This document shows, piece after piece, positions 8,811 to 16,907 of a stretch of DNA of 64,000 nucleotides. Where the stretch lies: assembly GCA_039180875.1 (NCBI GenBank), contig JBCDCY010000009.1:1-64000 (forward strand), given 5' to 3'. Source of the DNA: JBCDCY01 sp039180875 (GTDB lineage Bacteria > Pseudomonadota > Alphaproteobacteria > Rhodobacterales > Rhodobacteraceae). Below the pieces are notes generated by a model. The model saw only the letters and a program-made list of their open reading frames with translations. It had not been told where the DNA came from and did no database searches. The number at the start of each line of letters is the position of its first letter. The stretch's first letter is position 1. Both the position numbers and the translations under genes were made by a program.

Positions 8811-9722
8811 ATGCAAATCTACCTGCCGATCGCCGAGGTATCGGTCAATGCCCTGCTTCTCTTGGGCCTCGGCGGGCTGGTCGGATTGCTTTCGGGCCTC
8901 TTCGGGGTGGGTGGCGGCTTTCTGATGACGCCGCTCCTGATCTTCATCGGCATCCCGCCGGCGGTGGCCGTGGCGACGGAGGCGAACCAGATCGTCGCCT
9001 CCTCCTTCTCCGGCATGCTGGGCCATCTCCGCCGGCAAACGGTCGATATCCGCATGGGGCTGGTGCTGCTCGCCGGGGGCGCGGTGGGCTCGATCCTCGG
9101 GGTGGAGGTCTTTCGCCTGCTCCGCGAGGTCGGCCAGGTCGAGCTGATCATCTCGCTCTGCTACGTGGTCTTCCTCGGCATCATCGGGACGTTGATGATG
9201 ATCGAGAGCATTGCCGCGATCCGGCGCCGCGACCGCGCCGTCGCAACCCCGCGGCGGCGGCACAACTGGGTGCATGGCCTGCCGCTCAAGGTGCGGTTCC
9301 GCGCCTCCAACCTATATATCAGCGCCATCCCGCCGTTCCTGGTGGGGCTGCTCGTCGGCATCCTGGCCGCGATCATGGGCGTCGGTGGCGGCTTCATCAT
9401 GGTGCCGGCAATGATCTACCTCTTGGGCATGCCGACCAACGTCGTGATCGGCACGTCGCTCTTCCAGATCACCTTCGTCACCGGCCTGACGACGCTGCTG
9501 CATGCCACCCAGAACTTCACCGTGGATGCGATGCTGGCGCTCCTGCTGCTGCTCGGCGGCGTGGTCGGCGCCCAGATCGGCGTGCGGCTGGGCGTGCGGT
9601 TGCGGGGAGAGCAGCTGCGCGTGCTGCTCGCCGCCCTGGTGCTGGCGGTCTGCGGCAAGCTGCTGTTCGACCTCGTGGTGGAGCCGGCGGAGCTATTCTC
9701 CATCGCCGGCAGCGCGCCGTGA
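8811..9722 (+). CDS. TauE/SafE family sulfite exporter-like permease
   Basis: 303 aa, about eight membrane helices. The two family repeats are plain: GVGGGFLMTPLLIFIGIP near residue 35 and GVGGGFIMVPAMIYLLGMP near residue 190. The group moves sulfite, sulfoacetate or other small anions across the inner membrane. Its stop overlaps the start of the TIGR02186 gene (GTGA), a pairing common in alphaproteobacteria. The two proteins are therefore likely to act together; the exact anion is unknown. Confidence 0.92.
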   Translation: MQIYLPIAEVSVNALLLLGLGGLVGLLSGLFGVGGGFLMTPLLIFIGIPPAVAVATEANQIVASSFSGMLGHLRRQTVDIRMGLVLLAGGAVGSILGVEVFRLLREVGQVELIISLCYVVFLGIIGTLMMIESIAAIRRRDRAVATPRRRHNWVHGLPLKVRFRASNLYISAIPPFLVGLLVGILAAIMGVGGGFIMVPAMIYLLGMPTNVVIGTSLFQITFVTGLTTLLHATQNFTVDAMLALLLLLGGVVGAQIGVRLGVRLRGEQLRVLLAALVLAVCGKLLFDLVVEPAELFSIAGSAP

Positions 9723-10483
9723 GGGTGCTCCTCCTCCTCCTCCTCCTCCTCTTGCTCACCCTGCCGGCCCGGGGGGAGGAGATCGTCGCCGATCTCAGCC
9801 AGGACAGCGTGCCGATCACCGCGACCTTCTCGGGCTCGGCCATCTTCGTCTTCGGCGCGGTCAAGCGCAGCGCCCCGGCACCCGCCGACCGCGGCGCGCT
9901 CGAGGCCATCGTGACGGTGACGGGACCGAGCGAGGCGACGGTGGTGCGGCGAAAGTCCCGTACCCTCGGCATCTGGGTGAACCGCGACGCGGTGGAGGTG
10001 GACCGCGCGCCCTCCTTCTACGCCGTCGCCTCCACCGCGCCGCTCGAGCGCATCCTCAGCCATACGGAGAACCTGCGCCACCGCATCAACCTCGACCATA
10101 TCGTGCAATTGATCGACGCGCCGGGAGACATCGAGGACGTGCAGGCCTTTCGCGAGGCGGTGATCCGCATCCGCCAGGACCAAGGCCTTTACGCCGTGAC
10201 TCCGGGCATCGTGGAGCTGACCGACGAGACGCTGCTGAAGGCCCGCATCGCGCTGCCGGCTAACCTGGTGGAGGGCGACTACCGCACCCGCGTCTTCCTG
10301 CTCCGCGACAGGGAGGTGATCGACAGCTTCGAGACCTCCATCGCCGTGCGCAAGGAGGGGCTGGAGCGCTTCATCTACACGCTGGCCCACGAACGCCCCC
10401 TGATCTACGGCCTCGCCTCCATCTTCGTCGCCCTCATCGCCGGCTGGGGCGCGTCAGAGCTGTTTCGGTTGTTGAGGCGGTAG
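9719..10483 (+). CDS. TIGR02186 family membrane-anchored protein
   Basis: 254 aa from a GTG overlapping the TauE stop. The signal peptide core is a run of ten leucines encoded mostly by eight CTC triplets at 9728-9751, followed by PARGEE. The periplasmic domain starts with VADLSQDSVPITATFSGSAI, typical of the TIGR02186 family. A single C-terminal transmembrane helix (PLIYGLASIFVALIAGWGAS) is followed by a short basic tail. The family has no assigned activity; the coupled TauE permease suggests a periplasmic accessory role in anion export. No homologous function is claimed. Confidence 0.88.
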   Translation: MRVLLLLLLLLLLTLPARGEEIVADLSQDSVPITATFSGSAIFVFGAVKRSAPAPADRGALEAIVTVTGPSEATVVRRKSRTLGIWVNRDAVEVDRAPSFYAVASTAPLERILSHTENLRHRINLDHIVQLIDAPGDIEDVQAFREAVIRIRQDQGLYAVTPGIVELTDETLLKARIALPANLVEGDYRTRVFLLRDREVIDSFETSIAVRKEGLERFIYTLAHERPLIYGLASIFVALIAGWGASELFRLLRR

Positions 10484-10493
10484 GGGGGATGCG

Positions 10494-10754
10494 ATGAGCC
10501 GGTATTGCCAAATGTTTGGCTATATTTATTGCTACACCGAGGACATCGATCACAACAATCTGCTCATCGAAGGCGGCTTGCCGTTTTTTCAAGGTCGCCG
10601 CAGCTCAATTTCCTACTTCAAGGATAACATGGGGCTTGGCCATGCGGTCATTGGATCTCACCTGGGAATAGGGAATGATGGATCCGGTCTTGAGCCTTTT
10701 CAAAATGAATTGGAGAATGAAATCAGGAAATTGGAGTTCTGTATGCTTAATTAA
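10494..10754 (+). CDS. Hypothetical 86-aa protein at island edge
   Basis: A short ORF that begins in GC-rich host-like sequence (a run of G precedes its ATG) and becomes AT-rich within a few codons. The translation (MSRYCQMFGYIYCYTEDIDH at the start) resembles nothing I recognise. Composition and codon use differ from the genes on either side and match the neighbouring Rhs island. It could be a real cargo gene, a degraded fragment, or chance. The host/foreign junction probably lies near 10500. Confidence 0.3.
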   Translation: MSRYCQMFGYIYCYTEDIDHNNLLIEGGLPFFQGRRSSISYFKDNMGLGHAVIGSHLGIGNDGSGLEPFQNELENEIRKLEFCMLN

Positions 10755-10928
10755 TTTATAATTGATGAATATAAAAGTGATATTGAGGAATATCGGATAT
10801 TGATTACTAATATAAAGGAAGAAAGGAAGTCGAGCATGTTGGTGGAAGCTATTCGTCACAAATAGAGGTGTCAATGACTGGTAAGGTGTCTCATCTTTGC
10901 GGTTTCCGCAGAGCATCGAGAGACCTGT
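10755..10928. other. AT-rich non-coding stretch upstream of the Rhs tip
   Basis: Markedly AT-rich compared with the rest of the window. No supported gene. A stop at 10875-10877 precedes the Rhs reading frame, and no start with a ribosome binding site is visible, so this does not look like the natural 5' end of an rhs gene. Confidence 0.5.
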
Positions 10929-11930
10929 AGCGGCTCGGCCGAGATCCGGGACTTCCGCGGATCGAACGAGCAGATCGTCTGGTACCCCCACGAGGACGCG
11001 CGCCAGATGGGCGGGCAGAAAAGCTGGCTGCATCGCGACCACCTGGCCTCGGTCCGGATGATCACGGGCGAGGACGGGCTGCGCGCCCGCTCCACCACCT
11101 ACACCCCCTACGGCGTGCCCACCGAGACCGAGATCCGCCCCTGGACCGCCGTGCCCGAGGACGAAGGCTTCATCGGCGAGACCTACGACGCAGCCGCCGG
11201 CCTGCAATACCTCAACGCCAGATACTACGACCCGGAACTCGGAAGATTCATCCAACCAGACTGGTGGGATCCAACCATCGATGGGGTGGGGACCAACCGA
11301 TATGCGTACTCCTTCAACGATCCGATCAATAAGTCGGATCCAAATGGGCATTTGGGGTTTATTGCCGCCCTCGCACCTGCAGTGCCACCGGCGGCAGCCG
11401 CCATCGGGAAGGCCTTTGGATGGGCGGCTGCCGCACTTGGCGTGACCGCAGCGGCGTTTGCTGCAAGTGAAGCCATTGACGAAATTCAAAGTCCAGCGAA
11501 CACCGCCGACGAAGAAAGTAATGAAAAAGAAGACGATCGCGAGGAAGAAGCCAATCAAAGCCCGCAGGGTGGAGGGAACCCCGGCCCTGAGGACTTCTCA
11601 GGACCGGTAGGGGATCTTAGCGCCGAAGAGCGGGACGCTCAAGGGGACCTCTCGGATCGAGGAATTACTCCGAACGAAAAGGTAAGAGAACAAATGGAGC
11701 GGCGCGGCTGGTCTTTCCGCGATCTTCGGGACGCCATAAATGGTGGTAGACAAGGAACGACTGAGGACAATACTCAGAATGCCGACGGCTCGCGGCGCGA
11801 CGATCCCGCAAGCGTTTATGGTTCTCCAGGAGAGTATGCCGTCGTGAACGACCTAACCGGCGAGGTGACGGCGGTGAGTGATCGGAATGACGAGGGGTGG
11901 GTTGATGACAGTCGAATCGATTGGGACTAA
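10929..11930 (+). pseudogene. Orphan Rhs C-terminal tip with colicin E5-type ribonuclease domain
   Basis: The frame is open from 10878, with Rhs similarity from about 10930; the first ATG (11007) lacks a ribosome binding site and lies inside conserved sequence. It is therefore the 3' end of an rhs gene without its thousand-residue N-terminal shell. Rhs core motifs follow: WLHRDHLASVRMITG, YDAAAGLQYLNARYYDPELG, RFIQPD, and the delimiter NRYAYSFNDPINKSDPNGH. After an Ala-rich hydrophobic pretoxin stretch and an acidic linker comes the toxin (11661-11927): ERRGWSFRDLRDAI, then DPASVYGSPGEYAVVND, TGEVTAVSD and GWVDDSRIDW. This matches my recollection of the colicin E5 catalytic domain almost motif for motif. 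E5 cleaves the anticodon of Tyr, His, Asn and Asp tRNAs. The immunity gene overlaps its 3' end. Confidence 0.8.
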
Positions 11931-12285
11931 CTCCCCAAAAACTTTGCGAAATATACGGCAGGCGAAACTCTATTCGCGCTCCGAAGAATACTTCAGACTA
12001 TGGGCTGAAAAAGTTGACCCGACTATGACCCGTGCTGCGGCGCTGGAGGTATGTCTCGTTGCGACTGAACGCGATATCCTGGTATGGAATGTTGAACCGG
12101 GACAGTGGCTCTTCCCAGGTTACCAACCAGATGGCTTGGTTGAGATTTGCCGGCCGCCGCCCCCGGTCAGTGAAAACGCGTGCCGACTGAACAATCTCAA
12201 TGTAGCAGGCCAAATTCATAGGCTGCCGCCACAATATAATGCCTTTAGGTTGTTGGCAACAGATCGAAGGATAAAAATAAGCTAA
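11905..12285 (+). CDS. Predicted immunity protein, colicin E5 immunity-like
   Basis: 126 aa from the ATG at 11905, preceded by a GAGGGGTGGG Shine-Dalgarno-like stretch; the frame is also open from a GTG at 11878. It overlaps the toxin 3' end by 26 bases in another frame, the usual toxin/immunity layout. The central segment AALEVCLVATERDILVWNVE followed by PGQWLFPGY resembles the core of the E5 immunity protein (AAIEVC, a GG-x-WL-x-PGF pattern) as I recall it. There is a ~40-residue N-terminal extension not in ImmE5. It should bind and block the tRNase domain, and could be expressed even if the truncated Rhs is not. Confidence 0.68.
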   Translation: MTVESIGTNSPKTLRNIRQAKLYSRSEEYFRLWAEKVDPTMTRAAALEVCLVATERDILVWNVEPGQWLFPGYQPDGLVEICRPPPPVSENACRLNNLNVAGQIHRLPPQYNAFRLLATDRRIKIS

Positions 12286-12590
12286 CACTTACGTGCAGAA
12301 CCGCAGTGGGATTTTTCAAAGGACCTCGATGGTTTGACTGAATATCTTGTGTATGGCGAATAATAGAAAAGATAATTTGATGAGCTTCCGGCTGCATATT
12401 ATGTTATACTACTCAGAGTGAATTGTATTTTTTGATATCATTTCACAGAGACACTAGAGATAAAAATTCTTACTTTAATTTTGTAGGGCCCTGACGAGGT
12501 CCTGATAGCGCGGTCACTCTTTATGTAAGCACCGCATTGTTCCGGATGGAAGGCTGATCTGGCTGGAGACTTCAGACAGTGGAGGCCAGG
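12286..12590. other. AT-rich gene-free stretch at the right side of the Rhs island
   Basis: About 305 bases between the immunity gene and the GspE fragment. AT-rich to about 12485, then GC-rich again. No ORF with a plausible start, no tRNA and no clear terminal repeats were seen. It probably contains the right junction of the foreign segment. Confidence 0.45.
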
Positions 12591-12890
12591 TCAAGTTGTT
12601 CTTCCGTCGCGACCCCTTCCGCTGCACGTGTCGCATCCTTCCCCGCTGCACGCCTCGCACACCTGGGCGACCAGGCTCTGCCCCAGCACACCCCTCAGTG
12701 TCGCATCGATCAGATACTGCGCGACGCCGAGATCCTTCAGCCGGGTGACGGCCTCGGCCAGGGTGCTGCTGCGCAAGATGGAGAGGACCATGCGGCCGAT
12801 CAGGGCGGCGCGGACGGCGATCGCCGCCGTCTCCTCGTCCCGAATCTCGCCGATCATCACCACGTTCGGGTCCTGGCGCAGAATCGCTGG
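12591..12890 (-). pseudogene. Fragment of a type II secretion / type IV pilus assembly ATPase (GspE/PilB-like)
   Basis: The translation contains ILRQDPNVVMIGEIRDEETA, then AIAVRAAL and GVLGQSLVAQVC: the Walker B / Asp-box region and C-terminal domain of GspE/PilB ATPases. A CxxC-x4-CxxC zinc motif (CEACSGEGCDTC) follows, then GRDGRTT and a premature stop where a full protein continues (GRxGIxE...). The N-terminal ~400 residues, including Walker A, are absent because the similarity ends exactly at the stop of the ion channel gene. Truncated at both ends, so a relic, probably left by the rearrangement that brought in the Rhs cassette. Confidence 0.75.
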
Positions 12891-12891
12891 G

Positions 12892-13707
12892 TCAGCGCCC
12901 CTCCTTGCTCTCCACGCGATCCAGGCGGGCTTCGATGCGGGCGAGGGTGGTGAGGACCTCGTCGCGGTAGGCGTCGGTGGCGACCGTGTCCTCCGCGTGG
13001 TGGGCGTCCTGCATGGAGTTCACGATCAGGCCGACCAGCAGGTTCACCACGGCGAAGGTGGTCACCATGATGAACGGCACGAAGAAGGCCCAGGCCCAGG
13101 GATGCACCTCCATCACCGGGCGCACGATGCCCATCGACCAGCTCTCGAGCGTCATGATCTGGAAGAGGGAATAGGCGGAGTCGCCGATCGTGCCGAACCA
13201 TTGCGGGAAGGTCGCGGCGAAGAACTTCGTCGCCATCACCGCGCCGATGTAGAAGATGATCGCCATCAGCAGGAACACCGATCCCATGCCGGGAAGGGCG
13301 GAGATGAAGCCCTCCACCACCCGCCTCAGCCGCGGCGCCATGGAGATCACCCGCAGCACCCGCAGGATCCGCAGCGCCCGCAAGACCGACAGGCTGCCGG
13401 ATCCGGGTAGGAGCGCGATGCCCACGATCAGGAAGTCGAAGATGTTCCAGGCCCGGGTGAAGAACCGCAGGCGATGGGCAAAAAGCTTCAGCCCGATCTC
13501 GACGATGAAGACCGTAAGGCAGATCCGGTCGATGGTGAGCAGCAGCCCGCCGGCCGCCGTCATCGCCCGTTCCGAGGTCTCGAGCCCCAGCGTCACCGCA
13601 TTGATGATGATGACGGCGAGGATGAAGTTCCGCACGAGGGCCGTATCGAGCCAGGCCGCCAGCCGCGCCCGCATGCCGTCGTCCGCCGGGGTTTCAGATG
13701 TGCTCAT
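12892..13707 (-). CDS. Bacterial voltage-gated sodium channel (NaChBac type)
   Basis: 271 aa, the size of single-domain BacNav channels. Six membrane spans: S1 near residues 25-45, S2/S3 following, an S4 voltage sensor with arginines every third residue (LRALRILRVLRVISMAPRLRR), then S5 and S6. The selectivity filter is LESW in the context TLESWSM, the hallmark of tetrameric sodium-selective bacterial channels. A charged C-terminal helix (DEVLTTLARIEARLDRVES) is the usual coiled-coil tetramerisation tail. ATG 13707 is preferred over the in-frame GTG at 13728 because of the upstream GGCGGAG. The gene ends directly against a GspE relic. Confidence 0.9.
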   Translation of the reverse strand: MSTSETPADDGMRARLAAWLDTALVRNFILAVIIINAVTLGLETSERAMTAAGGLLLTIDRICLTVFIVEIGLKLFAHRLRFFTRAWNIFDFLIVGIALLPGSGSLSVLRALRILRVLRVISMAPRLRRVVEGFISALPGMGSVFLLMAIIFYIGAVMATKFFAATFPQWFGTIGDSAYSLFQIMTLESWSMGIVRPVMEVHPWAWAFFVPFIMVTTFAVVNLLVGLIVNSMQDAHHAEDTVATDAYRDEVLTTLARIEARLDRVESKEGR

Positions 13708-13805
13708 GCCGCTCCGCCTGGCCACCACGCCTCACCGCGCGAGATGACCCGCCGGAGGCCGCCGTTCAACCCCCCGCGTGACCTCGGGTCGGCGGGAGCC
13801 CGCCC

Positions 13806-14474
13806 TTAGTTCTCCGACGCCGGACGCCGCCACCGCGCCGCGCGGGGTGGATCTGGGTTGACTGAGCTGGCGGAGACGGTCGCCGTGTTATAGCCGCCGG
13901 CGAGCATGCCGAGGACGTGATGGCTCGCGACCGCCTTGATCGGAACGAGTGCCCCGTGCTGACCGCGCGTCAGCGCGCTCAGCACGATTGCACTTGCTTC
14001 CACCACCCGGTCGTGGCCGATCCCGACAGGGGCGCCGGTCGTGCTGACCGGCTCCCGGCTGATCTGGAGCTCGGGCCGGTTGGCTGCGCCATAGCGCACG
14101 ATCGCGTCGGCAAAACCGCTCGAGGTACCCTCGTCCAAGCCGACCTGACAGGTAAAGCGGACCAGTTCAGGATCTTCACCCCACGAAGTGAGAAGCCCGT
14201 GAGAGCCGTCTCGGGCCGTGAAGGTGAAAGTGATACTCTCCGTGCCTCTGTTCCGGTCGATGTAGTTGATGCCCGGCCTCTCTTGCTCGAAGTCTCGTCT
14301 GATCCGCGCTGAAGCTTCTGGATCGACCAGACAGATCTCCACCCAGCTCGCGGCCGCCTTGTCGTAGCTCTCCGTCGTCGGAGGTTCGGTAAGTTGTGTG
14401 TTCACCACGGGTGGCTGAGAGGCGCATCCGGCCAGGAACACCACCATCCAGAGCTTCAAAGTGCGCAAATCCAA
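13806..14474 (-). CDS. Hypothetical lipoprotein
   Basis: 222 aa. A short signal peptide ends in a lipobox (VVFLAGC, cysteine near residue 17), so it is probably lipidated and anchored to the outer or inner membrane. The mature part has no family I recognise. It contains two further cysteines (EICLVD and RFTCQVG) that could pair, and a low-complexity C-terminus. It stands alone between the sodium channel and the paa operon. Confidence 0.6.
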   Translation of the reverse strand: MDLRTLKLWMVVFLAGCASQPPVVNTQLTEPPTTESYDKAAASWVEICLVDPEASARIRRDFEQERPGINYIDRNRGTESITFTFTARDGSHGLLTSWGEDPELVRFTCQVGLDEGTSSGFADAIVRYGAANRPELQISREPVSTTGAPVGIGHDRVVEASAIVLSALTRGQHGALVPIKAVASHHVLGMLAGGYNTATVSASSVNPDPPRAARWRRPASEN

Positions 14475-14513
14475 TCCCCCTCGGACGCAATCCCCTGGGG
14501 GAGAGTGTAGTCC

Positions 14514-15602
14514 TTAGGCTGCGTCGAAATCCAGCACGAGCTTTTCGGTCGTCGGGCGGCTCTGGCAAGCGAGGACGAAGCCCGCCTCCACCTCCCAGGG
14601 TTGGAGGGAGTAGTTCACGTCCATCTCCGCCTCCCCCTCCAGCACCTTGCAGCGGCAGGTACAGCACATGCCCCCGGCGCAGGAATAGGGGATCTCGAGC
14701 CCTGCGTCGTGGGCCGCGTCGAGCACCGTCTTCGCACCGTTGAGCGGGAAGGACCGACGTCCGCCGTCGAGGATCACCTCGACCCGCGCGCCGGCCTCGG
14801 CCGCCTGTTCCGCCGCGGCGGAGCGTGGCGCCCGCGGGGCGCCGCCATCGGCCGGGGTGAAGCGTTCGTAGTGGATCTTCTCCGGCGCCGTGCCGAGGGC
14901 GGTCAGCGCCTCCTCTGCCCCGTCGATCATGTCGCCCGGGCCGCAGAGGAAGACCGCATCCGCCCCCGCCGGGTCGATCGCGCCGGCCCGGGCGAGGCGG
15001 GTGAGGCGCGCGCCGTCGATCCGGCCGTGCAGCAGCTCCACGTCCTGGGCCTCGCGGCTGAGGATGTGGATCAGGGTGAAGCGGGAGAGGAAGCGGTCCT
15101 TCAACGCCTCCAGCGCCTCGCGAAACATGATCGAGCCGGTGTCGCGGTTGCCGTAGACCAGGGTCACGCTGCTTTCGGGCTCGGCCGTCAGCACGCTCTC
15201 GGCGATCGACAGGATCGGCGTGATGCCGGAGCCGGCGGCGATGCAAAGGTAGGAATGGCGCCCGCCGACCGTCGCCTTGAAGCGGCCCATCGGCGGCATC
15301 ACCTCGACGGCGTCGCCGGCAGAGAGCGCGCGGTTGGCGTAGGTGGAGAAGCGCCCGCCGGCGACCTCCTTCACGCCGACCCGCAGCCCATCGCCGGCAG
15401 CGGCGCAGATCGAGTAGGAGCGGCGCACATCCTCGCCGTCGATGGTCGCGCGAAGCGTCAGGTATTGGCCGGGCTCGAAGGCGAAGGCATCGGCCAGCCC
15501 CTCCGGCACGTCGAAGCTCAGCATCACGGCGTCGCGTGTCAGGCGCTCCACGGCGCGCACGGTCAGGGTCTGAAACTGCGTTGCCACGTGCTGCGTCCTC
15601 AT
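14514..15602 (-). CDS. paaE: Phenylacetyl-CoA epoxidase reductase subunit PaaE
   Basis: 362 aa. FAD-binding domain (RRSYSICA near residue 60), NAD(P)H-binding domain (GSGITPILSI, then FLCGPGDMI) and a C-terminal plant-type [2Fe-2S] ferredoxin domain with YSCAGGMCCTCRCKV and the distal LACQSRP cysteine. This is the electron-transfer chain from NADPH to the PaaABCD diiron oxygenase. Last gene of the paa operon, 20 bases after paaD. The start at 15602 is set by the conserved N-terminus and gene spacing; the frame is open further upstream only because it runs through paaD. Confidence 0.94.
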   Translation of the reverse strand: MRTQHVATQFQTLTVRAVERLTRDAVMLSFDVPEGLADAFAFEPGQYLTLRATIDGEDVRRSYSICAAAGDGLRVGVKEVAGGRFSTYANRALSAGDAVEVMPPMGRFKATVGGRHSYLCIAAGSGITPILSIAESVLTAEPESSVTLVYGNRDTGSIMFREALEALKDRFLSRFTLIHILSREAQDVELLHGRIDGARLTRLARAGAIDPAGADAVFLCGPGDMIDGAEEALTALGTAPEKIHYERFTPADGGAPRAPRSAAAEQAAEAGARVEVILDGGRRSFPLNGAKTVLDAAHDAGLEIPYSCAGGMCCTCRCKVLEGEAEMDVNYSLQPWEVEAGFVLACQSRPTTEKLVLDFDAA

Positions 15603-15621
15603 CCTCGATGCCGGCGCGGCC

Positions 15622-16155
15622 TCAGATGCACTTGAAGTAGTCGAAGGGCTCCGCGCAGTCCCGGCAGCGGTAGAGCGCCTTGCAGGCGGTGGAGCCGAAC
15701 TCGGAAATCCGCTCCGTCTGCTCTGACCCGCAATGCGGGCATTCCACCGTGGTCTCCCCGAACAGTCCGCGGATCGACGAGGTGGTCTCGCTCGGCGGCG
15801 CGATGCCGTAGGCGCGCAGCTTCTCCCGCCCCTCCTCGGTGATCCAGTCGCTGGTCCAGGCGGGGGAGAGCACCCGCTCGATCCTTGCCTCGAACCCGGC
15901 ACCGCGGAGCGCGGCCTCCACCGCGAGCTCGATGGCCAGGACCGCGGGGCAGCCCGAATAGGTGGGCGTGACCCGGGCGACGGCCACGCCGTCCTCGATC
16001 CGGACACCGCGCAGGATGCCGAGATCGGCGACGGTGACGCACGGCACCTCCGGATCCGGCACGGCGGCTGCCGCGGCCCAGGCCCGGCGTTCGGCGAGCG
16101 AGGCGACGTTGGCCGGGCTCGCCGCGGCGGGATTTCTGAACGGTGCGTTCACCAT
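15622..16155 (-). CDS. paaD: Phenylacetyl-CoA epoxidase subunit PaaD
   Basis: 177 aa. An N-terminal DUF59/MIP18-like domain (VPCVTVADLGILRGV, TPTYSGCPA) is followed by a C-terminal zinc-ribbon (CPHCGSEQT ... CRDCAEPFDYFKC). This is the PaaD/PaaJ architecture, thought to assist iron or FeS-centre assembly of the epoxidase. The ATG overlaps the paaC stop by 7 bases. Confidence 0.93.
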   Translation of the reverse strand: MVNAPFRNPAAASPANVASLAERRAWAAAAAVPDPEVPCVTVADLGILRGVRIEDGVAVARVTPTYSGCPAVLAIELAVEAALRGAGFEARIERVLSPAWTSDWITEEGREKLRAYGIAPPSETTSSIRGLFGETTVECPHCGSEQTERISEFGSTACKALYRCRDCAEPFDYFKCI

Positions 16156-16907
16156 GCCATCCCCGGATAGGCCCGCGGCACGTATTGCAGCTCCGCCAGC
16201 AGATGGCCGAGATCCTCCCCATGCAGGCCTTTGCGCCCGCCGGTCGGGGGATAGGGCACGTCGGGCTGCTCCAGCAGCGCCTCGGCGAAGACATGGTCGA
16301 TGACCGCCTGCCAGGGCGCGCGCATCTCTGCCGGATCGGGGGCGATGCCGGCGGCGGCCAGGGTCTCTGTCACTGCGTCGCCCTCGAAGAGCTCGGCGGT
16401 GTAGAGGTGCAGCAGGCCGACGGCCCCGGCCATCCGGGCTGCACTCTCCTCCGTACCGTCGCCGAGGCGGATCACCCACTCGCCGGAATGGCGGATGTGG
16501 TAGGCCGCCTCCTTCACGGCTTTGCCGGCGATCGCGGCCAGGGTCTCGTCGCGCGAGCCCATCGCGGCCTTCCACCAGGGCTCCATGAAGGCCGCGAAGT
16601 AGAGCTGGCGCAGCATCGTCTGGGCGAAATCGCCGTTCGGCCGCTCCACCAACAGGCAGTTGCGGAAGTCCCGCTCGACCCGCTGGTAGGCGAAATCGTC
16701 CTCGCCCCGCCCCTTGTCCTCGACCTCGCCGGCATAGGCGTAAAGCGCCCGGGCCTGGCCGATCAGGTCGAGGCCCATGTTCGGCAGGGCCAGATCCTCC
16801 TCCAGCATCGGCGCATGGCCGCACCATTCGGAGATCCGGTGGCCGAGGATCAGGTGATCGTCGCCGAGGCGGACGAGAAGCTCGAAGAGGGCGTCGCGGG
16901 TCTCCAT
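16149..16907 (-). CDS. paaC: Phenylacetyl-CoA epoxidase structural subunit PaaC
   Basis: 252 aa. Ferritin-like helical protein with the PaaC signature at the N-terminus (LGDDHLILGHRISEWCGHAP) and HIRHSGEWVIRLGDGTEES in the middle. PaaC is the catalytically silent partner that forms the core heteromer with PaaA. The start overlaps the paaB stop (ATGA) and the stop overlaps the paaD start, so translation is coupled. Confidence 0.95.
   Translation of the reverse strand: METRDALFELLVRLGDDHLILGHRISEWCGHAPMLEEDLALPNMGLDLIGQARALYAYAGEVEDKGRGEDDFAYQRVERDFRNCLLVERPNGDFAQTMLRQLYFAAFMEPWWKAAMGSRDETLAAIAGKAVKEAAYHIRHSGEWVIRLGDGTEESAARMAGAVGLLHLYTAELFEGDAVTETLAAAGIAPDPAEMRAPWQAVIDHVFAEALLEQPDVPYPPTGGRKGLHGEDLGHLLAELQYVPRAYPGMAW

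Noticed and set aside
9728..9751. Eight CTC triplets as a possible phase-variation tract
   Set aside because: A trinucleotide repeat changes only the number of leucines in the signal peptide and cannot shift the frame.
10605..11558. 317-aa minus-strand ORF with a hydrophobic start over the Rhs fragment
   Set aside because: It lies antisense to the Rhs core motifs; the hydrophobic start comes from the acidic linker read backwards.
12486..12590. tRNA or attachment site at the island's right border
   Set aside because: No cloverleaf or anticodon arm could be found, and no direct repeat of the left border was seen.
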